This document shows, one piece after another, positions 43,203 through 64,000 of a DNA stretch of 64,000 bases. Every line of letters starts with the position of its first letter. Position 1 is the stretch's first letter. The stretch is from Amphiura filiformis (lineage: Eukaryota; Echinodermata; Ophiuroidea; Amphilepidida; Amphiuridae). The notes under the pieces are model-generated. The model was not told where the DNA came from. It saw nothing but the letters and a program-made list of their open reading frames with translations, and searched no databases. The translations under genes were made by a program, and so were the position numbers. The stretch lies in contig NC_092628.1 of assembly GCF_039555335.1 (NCBI RefSeq), forward strand, positions 36,044,965 to 36,108,964, read 5' to 3'.

Positions 43203-44720
43203 GGTGATCATTTAACTCAAAAAATGAGGGGTCAACCATGACTTGTCTAGTAGCTCAAATATCAACAAAGTTATGGGCAAATGTCTGTTTTTAAAATTTT
43301 TCATTTTTCTGCGGCCATCAATCATTGACAATTCCTTACAATGACTTACTGTACAAAAGAGCCAGTAATGCATCATTTTTCACCACGATGATCCGTTTTA
43401 CACAAAGGCGATTTTATTTTATGAAATCTAACTATCACTGCATGATTGATGACTTCTGTATCAAGGATAAAGGACCAGCACTTTTTAGACTACGTCTCCA
43501 AGTTTCTGGTGTCCAAATTTCATAATTTTGTATTTTCCTATGGGGATTACACAGTTAAGCCATTTACTGTGGTCGCAACTTTTTGAGTTGAACGTCGCCC
43601 TCTATAATAAGCAATGTGGACATACCTAGCAGAGGTTATCTTTTGAATTCTTTCATGACGTATATGACCAAGCATAGTCACGCCTGTCAAGGACACTCAA
43701 CGTGAATTGAAAGACCACGTCACTTGCCACAAAAGAATGTCAAAGGTCATAAAACACCAATTTGGTGTCTTTCCGCTCCTCGGAATATGATGCTTAAGGT
43801 CTATGGCTGGCGCCGCATTTTGTAGGGTAGGCTCATATCCAATTGCCGATTACATAGACGAGAACAACTGGTTACCAGCGACACTGTGCAGTACAGGTCG
43901 GCTATTCAATTGTGTGGTGCATGGGTTACATTTAAAATATGATATGGGAAAATGCCTATACGGTCATGACGGTGACGTCAGTGATCCACCCAAAAACCAA
44001 ATCATTGTATAGATCCCTGTACGGGATCCCTATAGATCCCTGGCCTTAAAAGAACGAGCTATTGCCAAGTTTGTGCAATTGATGGGGTTATTTGAACTGT
44101 TTGGTGATGGAGTATTAACACTCTTTAAATTTAACATATCTTTTTTTACACTGTATAGTCGGGTATCTACCAGGTTTTAATATGCATCCCCCCCCCCCCA
44201 GGACTCTACCAAACAAACTTTTTTAGCTTCCTTTTATGGTCCTATAACACATTCAAGATGTTAACAAAAAATATTTCCCGTCACTCCGGCCATATAGATA
44301 CAGTTGACTCATCGAAATAACTTTTATCCAAATTTCAACATTAACAAAATAAATAACCTCTGGTGCAAAAAATTGCACCGCTGTCCGACTGAAAAACGAT
44401 AGCAAAGCACTCTAGCATCGAATGCGTAACTATCGTGTGTAAATTCGAAGCTAAGTTCTCGAGTATATCTCAGCTGTTACATGATCCTACAATGACGTCA
44501 TACACACATTTTGGTGGAAATACGCACAATTATTTGGCCTCAATTTTGTGTTTTCTAAGGTACATATATATCACAGTGTCAGTGTTTATTTTTGGCTTTA
44601 GATTTATAAGGGTAGACTTCAAATTGAAGACTGAGTTCCGCAGTCTATCTACTCTGGCTTTACCAATTCCGATCCAATACGCATGATTATTTATACTATA
44701 CGGTAATTTAGTATAATAAT
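43203..44720. other. Intergenic sequence, no resolved features
   Basis: I see no gene. A palindromic GGGATCCC-TATAGATCCC patch lies near 44030, and a half-copy of the 42689 hairpin near 44624. Confidence 0.35.
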
Positions 44721-44723
44721 ATG

Positions 44724-45707
44724 AAGGGGTACTACACCCTAGCCAATTTTGTGCCTATTTTTGCATTTTCTCAAAAATTATAGCGCATTGAGGGACAAGT
44801 TAGATATGTATATTATAGGGACAAGGACTACAACTACTGCACTGGAAATTCTATTTCAGCGCAGACAACAGTTGTGGAGTTACAGTCAAAAATGAGGGAA
44901 AACCAATATTTGATCAATAAATCAATAACTACTTGCTTTGAGTTGCTGAATTTTCAGTGCAGTAGTTGTAGTCCTTGCCCCCAGAGAAGATTTATAAGCA
45001 GTCCCATGATACAACTGAAACATTCCGGGTACTTGAGAACCAGTCTAGTAATCGCAGAGTTTCACACAATTGCTCACTGTTGATTCCCGTTCCAAAGAAG
45101 CGATTTTCAAACACTCAAAACATGTCCAAAACTTGGGTCGATAAGCGTTTTGAGATGATCCCTGAAAAGAACATCGGTACCCTATTCAAATGAGCTCTTT
45201 TTTGTTACTATCGACCCACATTTGAATGAGGAATAAAAGTCTGAAAGTATACAAGAAATCGGTATACTAAAAGTAAAAATTTCAATTTAATGGACACAGC
45301 TGCCAACAACTGTACACGATGCGACCGATTTCGTATGTCGCATATTTCAAAGTACAACACGAACACACATTCGCACAACCATGGATACAATAATGAAAAT
45401 ACTAACCAATCATGAGTGCGTTGGCAAGGTTGGATTCACTTCCGCGTTACGCACACGCGGGCGTTCATCACACAGTGTACGCAGAGAATCATCAACGTTT
45501 TGACAGCTGTATTCATTCAATTGAAATTTCTAGTAGAATGGGTCTCAAGTACCCGAATATTTCAGTTGTATCATGGGACTGCTTATAAATCTTCTCTGCC
45601 TTGCCACTATAATATACATATCTTACCTGTCACCAATGCGCTATAATTGTTGAGAAAAATGCAAAAATAGGCACAAAAATGGCCAGGGGTGTAGTACCCC
45701 TTTAAAG
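44724..45707. mobile_element. Foldback element with three nested inverted pairs
   Basis: The outer arms of about 95 bp begin GAAGGGGTACTACACCC and end GGGTGTAGTACCCCTT. Inside, GGACTACAACTACTGCACTG (44825) pairs with its inverse at 44955. AGAGAAGATTTATAAGCAGT (44983) pairs with ACTGCTTATAAATCTTCTCT at 45579. The nested layout suggests one or more foldback MITEs inserted into an older one. No transposase. Confidence 0.75.
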
Positions 45708-45709
45708 TA

Positions 45710-46860
45710 ATTTGTTGACTTTGTGCGGCTTATATATATAAGGCAGAAAAAATAATACTTGTAAATCGTAATACCGTGTATTGATATAGAATGGCGTGCA
45801 CGCTGTTGGACGCAGTACTAGCGTACACTAGTTGTGTGTTGCATAATGTGTGACTAGCGCGCAGCGCATGCTAATGTGGATTTACGCGAGCGTGAGTTGG
45901 GACTTTATTGATGCGCGCAGTTACAAAAGCCGATTAATATCCACCTTAGTTATAAAGCCGAACAATAGTCATGGTGTGTGCACTTGCGAGTTGGACAGAT
46001 TATCTGAAATAAATCAGGATGTTGATTTATGATAATGCACATCAACTCCCGGCGTAGGTATGGGATGTTGGCCTGTAATTTTTGGTTTAAAACATCGGAT
46101 ACAGGCCTGGATGGCCTAGATTTATGATTTTAATATTGTGGCAATCATGTCACTTGTCATTGCAGACTCTGGATGGATTCTTAAAGGCTTCAAAAGTATG
46201 CCTTATAATATATTATAGCCTACATTCCATTGCAAATACGTCAGTTACTTACATGTACCTTGTGTACCGACAAATATTTTCAGAATAATATTTCAGTGAA
46301 AATGTGCGAGAAATTTGTCAATTACTCCAAACTTGAAGTTAATTTTGAAATCAGCCAAATGAACCGAAATAAACCGGGCATTACGTTATTGATAGGCCTA
46401 TTATAATTACCTATTGCATGTAACAAATGGGCAGTTCTGTAATTATGTCAACCAAATGGTCAAAATTTGAAACTCAGTAATTTGACATTGCAAACTATTC
46501 TTTTTCTGAATACCCACAAATAGATGATCAATTTGCTGCCAATTTCAAGAAAATCAAAACAGGTGCAAATGTGAAAATTGACCTGTTGTGGATGTTCACT
46601 CCCAAAACTGCCATCTAATAACCACCTTGAAAGTCTTCTGGTTTCAAACCAATATAGTTTGCATATTTTGAAAGTTGATAACTGACTTTCTTGAAATATG
46701 AGAATGCTTTCTTTTTTCTTCACAATTCAAGTGTGGTTTATAGTATAATACCTATTGTAGGAAGTTTGGTGTCATTTTGTAGATAATTATGTTCTTTTTC
46801 AAATTCTGTCAGAATCCTGTCGACAAAGTGAATTATGTCATATGTCGACAGAACTTCTGG
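45710..46860. other. Intergenic sequence, no resolved features
   Basis: I see no gene or clear repeat. The missing first exon of NDUFS8 may lie in this or the following interval. Confidence 0.3.
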
Positions 46861-46862
46861 TT

Positions 46863-46988
46863 ATTCCTTCATGTAATTTTACAAGAAGTTAGGGTTAGTT
46901 CAGGGTTAGGATTAGGGTTAGAGTTAGGATTAGCTTACACAAAATAATTACATGAAGGATCGACCGAACTTCTGGCATGTCGACATAA
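46863..46988 (+). repeat. Interstitial TTAGGG tract inside an inverted repeat
   Basis: GTTAGGGTTAGTTCAGGGTTA-type repeats (46888-46935) lie between CCTTCATGTAATTTT and AATTACATGAAGGAT. The words GTCGACAGAACTTCTGG and GACCGAACTTCTGG flank them. Confidence 0.7.
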
Positions 46989-46999
46989 ACAGCGTTGGC

Positions 47000-48070
47000 C
47001 GCTAAAAATGTGATGCAAGAACCAAACCAATATCCCAGCTCCCACCCGGCTAAAGTCCCCGCCCAATTTCCTGGGGCTTTGGCATACATCAATACTTATA
47101 CCAGTGCCCGGACAACTCCCGGCCCCACCAGGACAAGTTTTGAGTCAAATCCCGGGTTACATGATGTCAAGCCTTGAGTCCCAGGTCATCCCTGGATACC
47201 TAGGGGCTGGGGTTGCAATTGATGCACAATTGCGCATTTAAGACATATTCACATCAAGGCATTTTGGACACCCTAAAGACACCCCTCTGGCAAATGAATG
47301 CCTTGATTCATAGGCCTATACATATTTTTTGGATTTTGGTGCCCAGACTATTAACAATACTTTTTAATCAGTGTTTTCTATGAGGCTATGTGTTTTGAGT
47401 TGGGCCAGTAAATACATGTACCGGTACGTATTTGTTCCATTAACCGCCTAAGGGTGCTTAACAACGTGAAAAGTGGCAGAAACTAGTCATTCATTGAATC
47501 ATTGTCATCAGTGTGCCTTGTTTCAGACCTTCAATCAGATTGGCATGGGCAGTTAATAATATCACACTTCACTAGTTGTAAACTGGGTTGTAAGTCACTG
47601 GGTAGGCGCTTATAAGGGCATAGGTGGTTAATGGAAATGCAAATACGGTAGGTGCAAATGTTACAATACCAATGGACAGCATGTGCGATGATATGCGATA
47701 TTTTCGGGTTCAATTTTAATTGTTTTTCTGTTAAAAAGTAGTTAAATTATGGTGTCAAATTAAATCTGTGTATTTATGATTGATTTTAACATTTAACTAC
47801 ACTTAATCTGAATAGCTGGACCTGGTATAAAAAATGTTCTGGAAAATTAAAATAAGCATCATTATCATTTTGAATCCCCTATTTGACCCTTGGGGGTGTA
47901 AAATAAAAAACCCAATTGGGCCCTTAAATTTAGCAAACATCATTCACAGTTGTTCAGTTTCCAGAGAACAAGTTTTTATTTTATATTTCACCTACTTCAC
48001 GGCAAGTTAGTACAACATCTTATAGGTATGGTGAAATGGCATTAAACCCTTTGATTTTTCTTGTTTACTT
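47000..48070. other. Sequence upstream of NDUFS8 exon 2, no resolved exon
   Basis: A C/G-rich patch (CCCGGACAACTCCCGGCCCC, 47105) resembles one near 5660 and may be a repeat. I could not identify an ATG exon with a donor in the required phase. Confidence 0.3.
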
Positions 48071-48076
48071 TTGCAG

Positions 48077-57404
<9,328 letters not shown>

Positions 57405-57494
57405 TGTGTGAAAAAAGAACTATATTAATAAGTGAAAGCTTAGTTTATATATGTGTGGAATTAAGAAATTGCAGCATGGTAATTACAGTTGTAA

Positions 57495-57500
57495 AATAAA
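57495..57500 (+). terminator. AATAAA polyadenylation signal of NDUFS8
   Basis: AATAAA lies 90 bp after the stop codon, and a T/G-rich stretch follows (TGTTCTGTC). Confidence 0.7.
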
Positions 57501-57504
57501 CTGA

Positions 57505-60500
57505 GCGTTTATAGTCAAGATGTTCTGTCATGGACAAGTTGACACTGGTGAAGATGTCGTGTTAATATGCTCCATGTGTTTAAACTTAAGTACCAGTAAC
57601 ATTAATACAAGTTGTTTTACCGGATGCATCAGATGTAAGTTTTCATTGCCAGACCTATGGTGAGAAATAAGCTCATGGGTTGGGGTCTTTGTGCTATTAA
57701 TTTGAGCTTGTTTGTTCCTCAAATCTGGATGCTTATGAGCCTTATTGGTTAAATGTTGGCATATTATTGTTGGGATTTGTAGTGCTCTACCTGTCAAAAT
57801 CAGAATACATGTATCTTGATTTAAAAAGCAGTTAGTAGTTAGATCAGAAAACGGCTCTATACAATTTTTTTGTTTTCTTGCTTTCTGGGAGGTTTCATTG
57901 AGTTTGCTTCATACAAAAGTTGTGACAGTTAAAAATGTATCAATAGTCATGGAGTGGATATCTCATCTCCCTGTAAAGTTATTCTTGACATTTTGTTTGT
58001 GAGGTGTATATTTATGGAGATCTATATTCATTCATATTATGGTGATATACTTTGTTTGGCTGATAACTGGTGAAAATTATGCAGTTTTGTTACTGCAGGG
58101 ATCAATAAAATCCCAATTTACACTCGCATAAATTCACACAATATGCCAAGAACATCTAGTAGTTGCAGCACCCCAACTTCATGCACAGCATTCTAATGAT
58201 TCTATATCAATCCACAATGTTATGAGTCTGCCAATTATAAGCCAAACAAAATATAGTACCACTCCAGTATGAGAGGATCTGTAAAGTCATTCACATCTTT
58301 AACTTGGTGAACATAGAGTAAACAAAATTTGAATTTAATGTTGGAGGTTCTCTATGTCAGAAATAAAGTTTGGTTTGTTAAATTATATGAAATAGGTTTC
58401 TAAAGACCTCATAAAAAGTAATGTAGCCGCCATTATAAATATGTCTATAGCTTCAGAACTATTAATCGTATTCACAATATTCCAACATAGAACTACAGGT
58501 GGTTTATGTATTCATATTTTGATACAGCAGTATTTTTAAGGACAAACCCCTGAAATTAAAAGTTACACTTACAGCGATCAATGGTGGCATGTAAATCCTG
58601 CCATTATCTTCACGCTGGATTCAAATAGATACAATGTACTACAACTTTTTAAATTCTGGGTTTTTTCTTTAAAATATACTGCACGAAATTGAGCGAATAG
58701 GGTATCAAAATGCGCGTACATAAACCACATGCCTTTCTACAGGGTGTCCCAAAAAAAAGAGGCCCCACATTGCGCCCTCTTTTTCTCCTATTTCTGAAAC
58801 GTTGATCAAATATATTTTGGTATGTAGAGAAACCCTAAATCGTTAGCTTTAATAAACCAAAACAATTCTTTCAATCGGCTCACAATTTTTGAAGATATAC
58901 CCTCTTTAAGAAATGTACCCGTTTTTCACTCTGTCCACGGATGAGGTTTGGCTACATCAAAGATTTAAACGAAACACACGGTTAATAACGATACAATCGA
59001 GCCTAAAGACTTCCTCAAAGTATAATATCAGTCTATGCTCTCTCATTTTTAGCCATCACATTATTTTATTTTATAACTAATTAATTAAACTAGCATAAAA
59101 TGGCATGAGAGTAACAAACATATATTAGCCTATACTCAAGATACTATTCTGAATGCTTTCTTTGAATATTGTGACTGTAGTTTTATAAAAACATGCAAAA
59201 ATGAATGTGTGTTTTTGTGCCTTTTTCTCACAAATTGTCAAGTATTAAAATTTCACTTTAATTGCTAGTTCCAGCTGAAGGATGTGTTTCATTTGGAAAA
59301 ATAGGTTAATATTTTTTTAATTCCCCCCAAAATTAGTGCTTTGTATTTTTCGAATTGGGAGTACAGAAACACAAATACTGAACCATGAACCATGGAGCAA
59401 AACCATTTAACCGAAGATTTCCAAACTGGGTAGGGTAAGAAACTCCAGCAAGTCAGGCCCTAGCTGAATTCCAACAAAAAATAATTCCAAGTCGGGCAGC
59501 CAAAATCAACATGGGTGGTACAAATCCAGAAAGAAATAGGCACACAAACTCTGACACAGACCCAAGACAGAAAAGCCTGGAGAGCAATAGTAGCGTGCGC
59601 AATGCAACATAGCCAGAAAGCATAGACGATGATGTAGTACCTGTATGTGTTTGTGTCATTTGGGATTTAAGTCATATTGCTGGAGAAATACCATGATCAG
59701 AAATGAGGTTAAAAATGAATAATGGTTTTCGGAGACCTTTGTGAGAAGTAGAATGGGCAATAGTTTGATGCATGCAATAGATTCTATATAACATTAACCA
59801 GAGTAATGACTTTTGTTACTGCCATGCATTCTGATGTCGTTGATTGAATATGAGCACCATAAAAAGGATTATCATGAATCAATTGTTCCATGATTCCTGA
59901 ATAGAGTAATACTTACCATGTATACTTGTCTATACAGTGAATAATCATAGCATGTAGGCTTCCATGACAAGACCTTGTATTCCTAGGTCCAAATTCTCAT
60001 ACAGTATCATAAGTATCTTAGACAAGCTGTATCACCTTCCTACAATGTATATTACGTGGGTGCTTTGCCATTGTAAAAAGAACTTTGACCACAACCACCT
60101 AAAGATGTGATTGGTTCTATTAAATCCATGTAAATCTATGGCACCTAGGAGCTGTCTAAATTATGTTTAAAATATTTGCATCTGTTAAGTGGTCTTGGTC
60201 ATGGGCATATAGTATGGTTCCATACAATGCATGGTCGTATCAGATATATTATACAATATCGTATGTGAATTTGGCCTCGGGTATTTGCTTCCCCAATCTA
60301 ATGCATTACCAATTTCTCTGAAGTGTTGAGTATAATTCTTATGCTGTACAGCAATAAAAAATAAATTGAAAAAAAAACCACACAAATGGACTTCTTGACA
60401 TAATTTGATTAAAGTGACAGTACCAGAGACAGCAGTGTAGGTGTGCGTACGTGTTTGCCGGCAAACGAGGACACACACAATGACACAAGATCTTTCACCC

Positions 60501-60798
60501 TAAACTGCGGACTTACCTCCAACCGATGGACAGTCCTCAGTCTCAAACTGCTGCAAAAGACCTCAAATGCATGCTAAATGCATTATAGTGATATTTGCTC
60601 AAAACTGTTGACCATATGTGTAAAAACTGCAGTCAGCAGCACTTATAAATATTTTTTCCCTGCAATGAATCACGTCTTAATAGTCCGTTGGTGAGCAACA
60701 GGCGATTGGTATTTCACCGAACGCAAGAAAAGGAATCTGATTGGCTAGAAATCGATGGCTAGATCGCTCAGTGATGAAGTGCAAACTCAAATGTAGAT
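57505..60798. other. Intergenic region downstream of NDUFS8
   Basis: No exon was recognised. ACAGGGTGTCCCAAAAAAAA at 58740 looks like one terminus of a DNA transposon, but no inverted partner was found. Short frames on the minus strand (for example near 57600 and 59560) lack any protein signature. Confidence 0.4.
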
Positions 60799-62897
60799 GG
60801 TCAATTCCAGCCAAAGCGGGACAAAATTCTCTCTGGGGGCCATTTTGAAAATGTTTTCCTTTTCAATTCTAGACTTATCAAATGAGACGATCATATCTAG
60901 TGAATCATCAGGTGGAAGTGCCATCGGATTGAAAAATAACTTTTCTTGCTAGACCAAATAAAGTGTTAAATGCGCATATGCATGTTACCCACAATTCAAG
61001 CCTTTTTCACCTGTTGTACGCCATAAAATTTCACTTTCTTTAATATCTTTCAATATTTTATGTGTGACTCATATACACTAGAAATCGGTGAAGACTTTGA
61101 GCGTAAAATAGAATTTATTACATATATTTACAGAGCACTTTTTTGGTTATTACAAATTTTAAGAAAGAACCAGGTGTACAGTTAAGATTGTGTCAATTCT
61201 TGAACTCTTTCCAAAGTGGCTGTCATTTAACATTACTGTATTATTTGAAGATTAGAATAAATGCTTCATATAAATATAAAGTTAGATTTTGTATAGCGTC
61301 GCAGGGTGAGGAGCTCGGACGGAGTCGTGGGTAACAGCGTCTGGAAAATAGCAATCCTATTAATTTTTTTTAAATAAAAATAAAAAATACTCTTCCGTAT
61401 GTCAATAATTCAGGCTGCAATGGCACTAAAATGAATTTTAATCAAAATACAAACTACATGGAATATTTAGAATGGACCATTATGGCATTTTGGGTATAAA
61501 AATGTTGAGAATAATGAAGTTGCCAAATTCAAATAGACAGAGCAAACAGTTTTATATTATTATTTTAGTAAAATCATTCCATATTTTCATGCAGCAATAT
61601 TCTATTAACTCATGTTTGAGAGTTCCTATGAACTAAAACACTATCAATACATTGTTAACTATAATTTAAGTAGGGATTCGTGGGTAACCAAAATGTTCGT
61701 GGGTAACACATATTTGACGGTATGTATTGGTAAGCGGCAAAATAGAAAATATTACAGAAGGTTGGAAACCATCATGCGGTTATTCCTCCATTGTGTTTCA
61801 ATGATTCCCGTTTCTCTAACCAATTGCATTTACCCAGAAAATGGTAATTTAGGATAATCAATCAAAACTTCATGATACAGCTTCAGTATACCTTCAAGAG
61901 GACGCTATTAAACAGGACTGTTTTGGAACCTATTTCGCATGTTTTCAAAATGTTAAGATGCATAAGAAACATATAATTTACGAGTAAATCCTTGGATTAG
62001 TGGTAACGCCAATTCGTGGGTAAAGCTATAAGTACTATAGTACCGTTTGGGGTTTGCGTTTCTTAGGTGCATAAACTTTAAGTACTGTAAAAATTATAGC
62101 ATACGCATGGCTTGAATATGTGCTGATTTAAACTTAAAATAAACAATCTCCTTGTTTTTCAAGGTTAGCATCTATTCGGGATTCGTGGGTAACAAAAGTT
62201 TAAACCGTCTTAGATTCTTTTTTAAAGCGGTGAACGTTTTTTTACGACCTACAAGTTTAACCGCTTGTCAAACTAAATTCAGTGTCCAAAGTCATTAAAT
62301 GTTAATTTAAGTTATGGCAATTATATTTGCTGGACTCGTGGGTAACAGTTGATACGTGGGTAACGTCAAATTTGATTTTATGGAATTTTATGGGTAAAAC
62401 GTATTTGCATAAAATAATCACTTGGACCTCAGAATTATAGAACAAAACTTCGTTTCATGATATAGTCATTTATGGCATATTCACTTAACATTTTTCAGAA
62501 CGATCATTTTATTTTTGATACGTGGGTAGCAAAATTATTAGCCAAATTGACTTAATGGCCTCTAGAGTCCACAAACTTGGGTGGAATTCAATCGTTTTAC
62601 ATATGATGAGAGATCATGCAAACGTCTTTCTAACGGTAATAATTTCATTTTGATTGAAGGACATTCAATGACATATATAGTGCTTTATCTTTGAATTCGT
62701 GGGTAACGCCAATTCATTTAAGCCATCATAACTTGTCCCGTGGTATGACTTGCTAGTAAAGGCCTATATGCACAAAGAGAGCACATTGGACGTGACATGA
62801 TATGCTCCATCAATAACGTGATTTCGTTTATTAATGACATTTTAAAGTGGAAAGTTAAAAAAGAGAGAATTTTGTCCCGCTTTCGCTGGAATTGACC
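60799..62897. mobile_element. Element E3: 2.1 kb, TIR GGTCAATTCCAGC, TSD AGAT, about eleven TTCGTGGGTAAC motifs
   Basis: The ends GGTCAATTCCAGCCAAAGCG and its inverse agree at about 35 of 36 positions. AGAT is duplicated at 60795-60798 and 62898-62901. The word GATTCGTGGGTAAC, or a close variant, occurs at about 60984 (reverse), 61321, 61675, 61695, 61995, 62011, 62180, 62333, 62351, 62517 and 62693. There is no long ORF; the longest frames are short and carry no domain. The high TIR identity suggests recent activity driven by a transposase encoded elsewhere. Confidence 0.85.
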
Positions 62898-62901
62898 AGA
62901 T

Positions 62902-64000
62902 ATATATTCAATTCCATTAAAATCAATATTCTATCATTGACGCAGATAAAGAAAGTTGCATAGTGTCTCACTATGGTGCATTGTAATATAGACTTGTGAT
63001 TTAATATTCTATACAGCACATAGCGCGGAATGGGCTATGCTTGTTCCTTTCATATGATTATAATTCTCAAACCGTTGAATATATCACATTATTATCGTAA
63101 GATTTAAAAACATTTCGGTGAAAATGCAGTTAAATATATCTGTTGAAAGAACACGATAATCGTATCTTAGTTAATTGAAATTCCAGTGAGTTAATTGAAA
63201 ACAAAACCTGGGGTTTTACCTGACAACAAATCAAATTTTTTTGTAATGGCAACATCATATGGGGTACTGAGCATGCGCAGATTGTAAAAACGTGTATGAA
63301 TGGAAACGCTGCGGTATCTCATATCGTGTAAATGATATGCTTAGCCTGAGTCGCTTGGCCTATCTCGATAAAATCGCCATGCGTAGCTGTTGAAGAACGA
63401 GTGGATTTGCCGTACTATCACAGCAATTTTTGACACGAAGATATTGGGATATTAATGACGCTGTGAGTAGTTGATGGATAAAATTCCGTTTCGTATCATA
63501 CACACAAAAAATCCACCATTTTAGTCTTTGGTCTGGCGATGAAAACACGATACACGTCCGCGGTTAGGTAGCAATACACACTGTTCTCGGTTGGCGGAAA
63601 ATACGCACAGGGGTGTGTGCATGTACTGTGTCCATGGTTGTGTGAATGCAATCCGAGCAGTCAAGTTGGCTCAATCGATAAGGTGTTGGACTCTGGTGTA
63701 TTACCATCTGCTATTATTCATTAACCCTAATGCCAAGGATTATTAAATCAGGATGTGACACTTCGTAATTTGCATGTGTCCAATTCATATGTTAATAGCA
63801 TATTGTTATTAAAATGATGGTCTGACCTGGCCAGAGGGCGTTAATATAATAGACGTTTGATCAAGGGACAGAGTAGTTTCCGTTTGTATCGGCTACCGAA
63901 CGAAACATAATTATTATGCACATTCCGACCAGACTAGCTTTGTCAGGCAGAGACGGTAGGCCATGACGCGTGCCGAACGTACATTTTAACAAAAACAATA
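62902..64000. other. Intergenic sequence with a tRNA-like A box
   Basis: At 63664-63700 TTGGCTCAATCGATAAGGTG resembles the 5' half of a tRNA or SINE head, but no B box follows. Nothing else was resolved. Confidence 0.4.

Noticed and set aside
45841-45895. NDUFS8 first exon candidate ATGCTAATGTGGATTTACGC with GTGAGT
   Set aside because: The donor phase does not match the acceptor at 48077 and the peptide is not presequence-like enough to accept.
58739-58760. Transposon terminus ACAGGGTGTCCCAAAAA
   Set aside because: It resembles known DNA-transposon ends, but no inverted partner or target duplication was found.

Overview
The window is animal nuclear DNA: AT-rich, gene-poor and crowded with repeats. 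It has phase-consistent spliced genes with GT/AG introns, and no bacterial operons. The full conserved core of a mitochondrial complex I subunit gene (NDUFS8), a tRNA-derived SINE, degenerate TTAGGG tracts and a Gmr1-type Ty3/gypsy element (a group described from deuterostomes) point to a deuterostome invertebrate. An echinoderm is my best guess; the species cannot be fixed from this window.

Host genes. (1) NDUFS8 lies on the + strand at 48077-57404 in five recovered exons; the exon with the start codon was not found. (2) A DCTPP1-like dCTP pyrophosphatase lies on the - strand at 21340-13262 in four recovered exons, two of them only 32 and 35 nt; the first coding exon is missing. (3) A - strand gene with two recovered exons (37111-36792 and 27550-27470) encodes the two halves of an integrase-type HHCC zinc-binding domain and may be a domesticated integrase. 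Its 9.2 kb intron holds a Ty3/gypsy element.

Mobile DNA by region. 0.5-12 kb is a mosaic of one dispersed repeat interrupted by a composite element flanked by direct repeats (786-2603), a 1.6 kb TIR element with a nested TA-flanked MITE, and a 2.4 kb element E1. 12.9-21.3 kb holds MITEs within and downstream of the DCTPP1 gene, three copies of a 91 bp palindromic element and a Harbinger-like element. 21.8-25.5 kb is a 40/41 bp minisatellite split by element E2. 27.6-36.3 kb is a decayed Gmr1-like element (order LTR-gag-PR-IN-RT-RH-LTR) whose integrase region is broken by a 1.69 kb hAT-like element with an 8 bp target duplication. 37-46 kb holds MITEs, a SINE, a LINE remnant and nested foldbacks. 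48-57 kb is NDUFS8, whose introns contain a LINE with a 476 bp tandem duplication, an LTR remnant and a Penelope-like 3' end. 57.5-64 kb is gene-free apart from element E3.

Most unusual signal. E1 (8557-10958), E2 (22179-24754) and E3 (60799-62897), plus one end of a fourth copy E4 (ending 50773), have related termini (GGKCRAWTCCA). The three complete copies have 4 bp target duplications (AGGT, ATAT, AGAT). I see no transposase in any of them. Each is filled with many copies of its own 13-15 bp word: TTACCTACGAATAC in E1, GGTAACTCGTGCTAC in E2, TTCGTGGGTAAC in E3 and GTCACTYNCATTAC in E4. The words differ between elements but fit a loose common pattern, GTNAC-n-CG-n-(T)AC, and often sit in pairs 15-35 bp apart. 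I do not recognise this as a described family.
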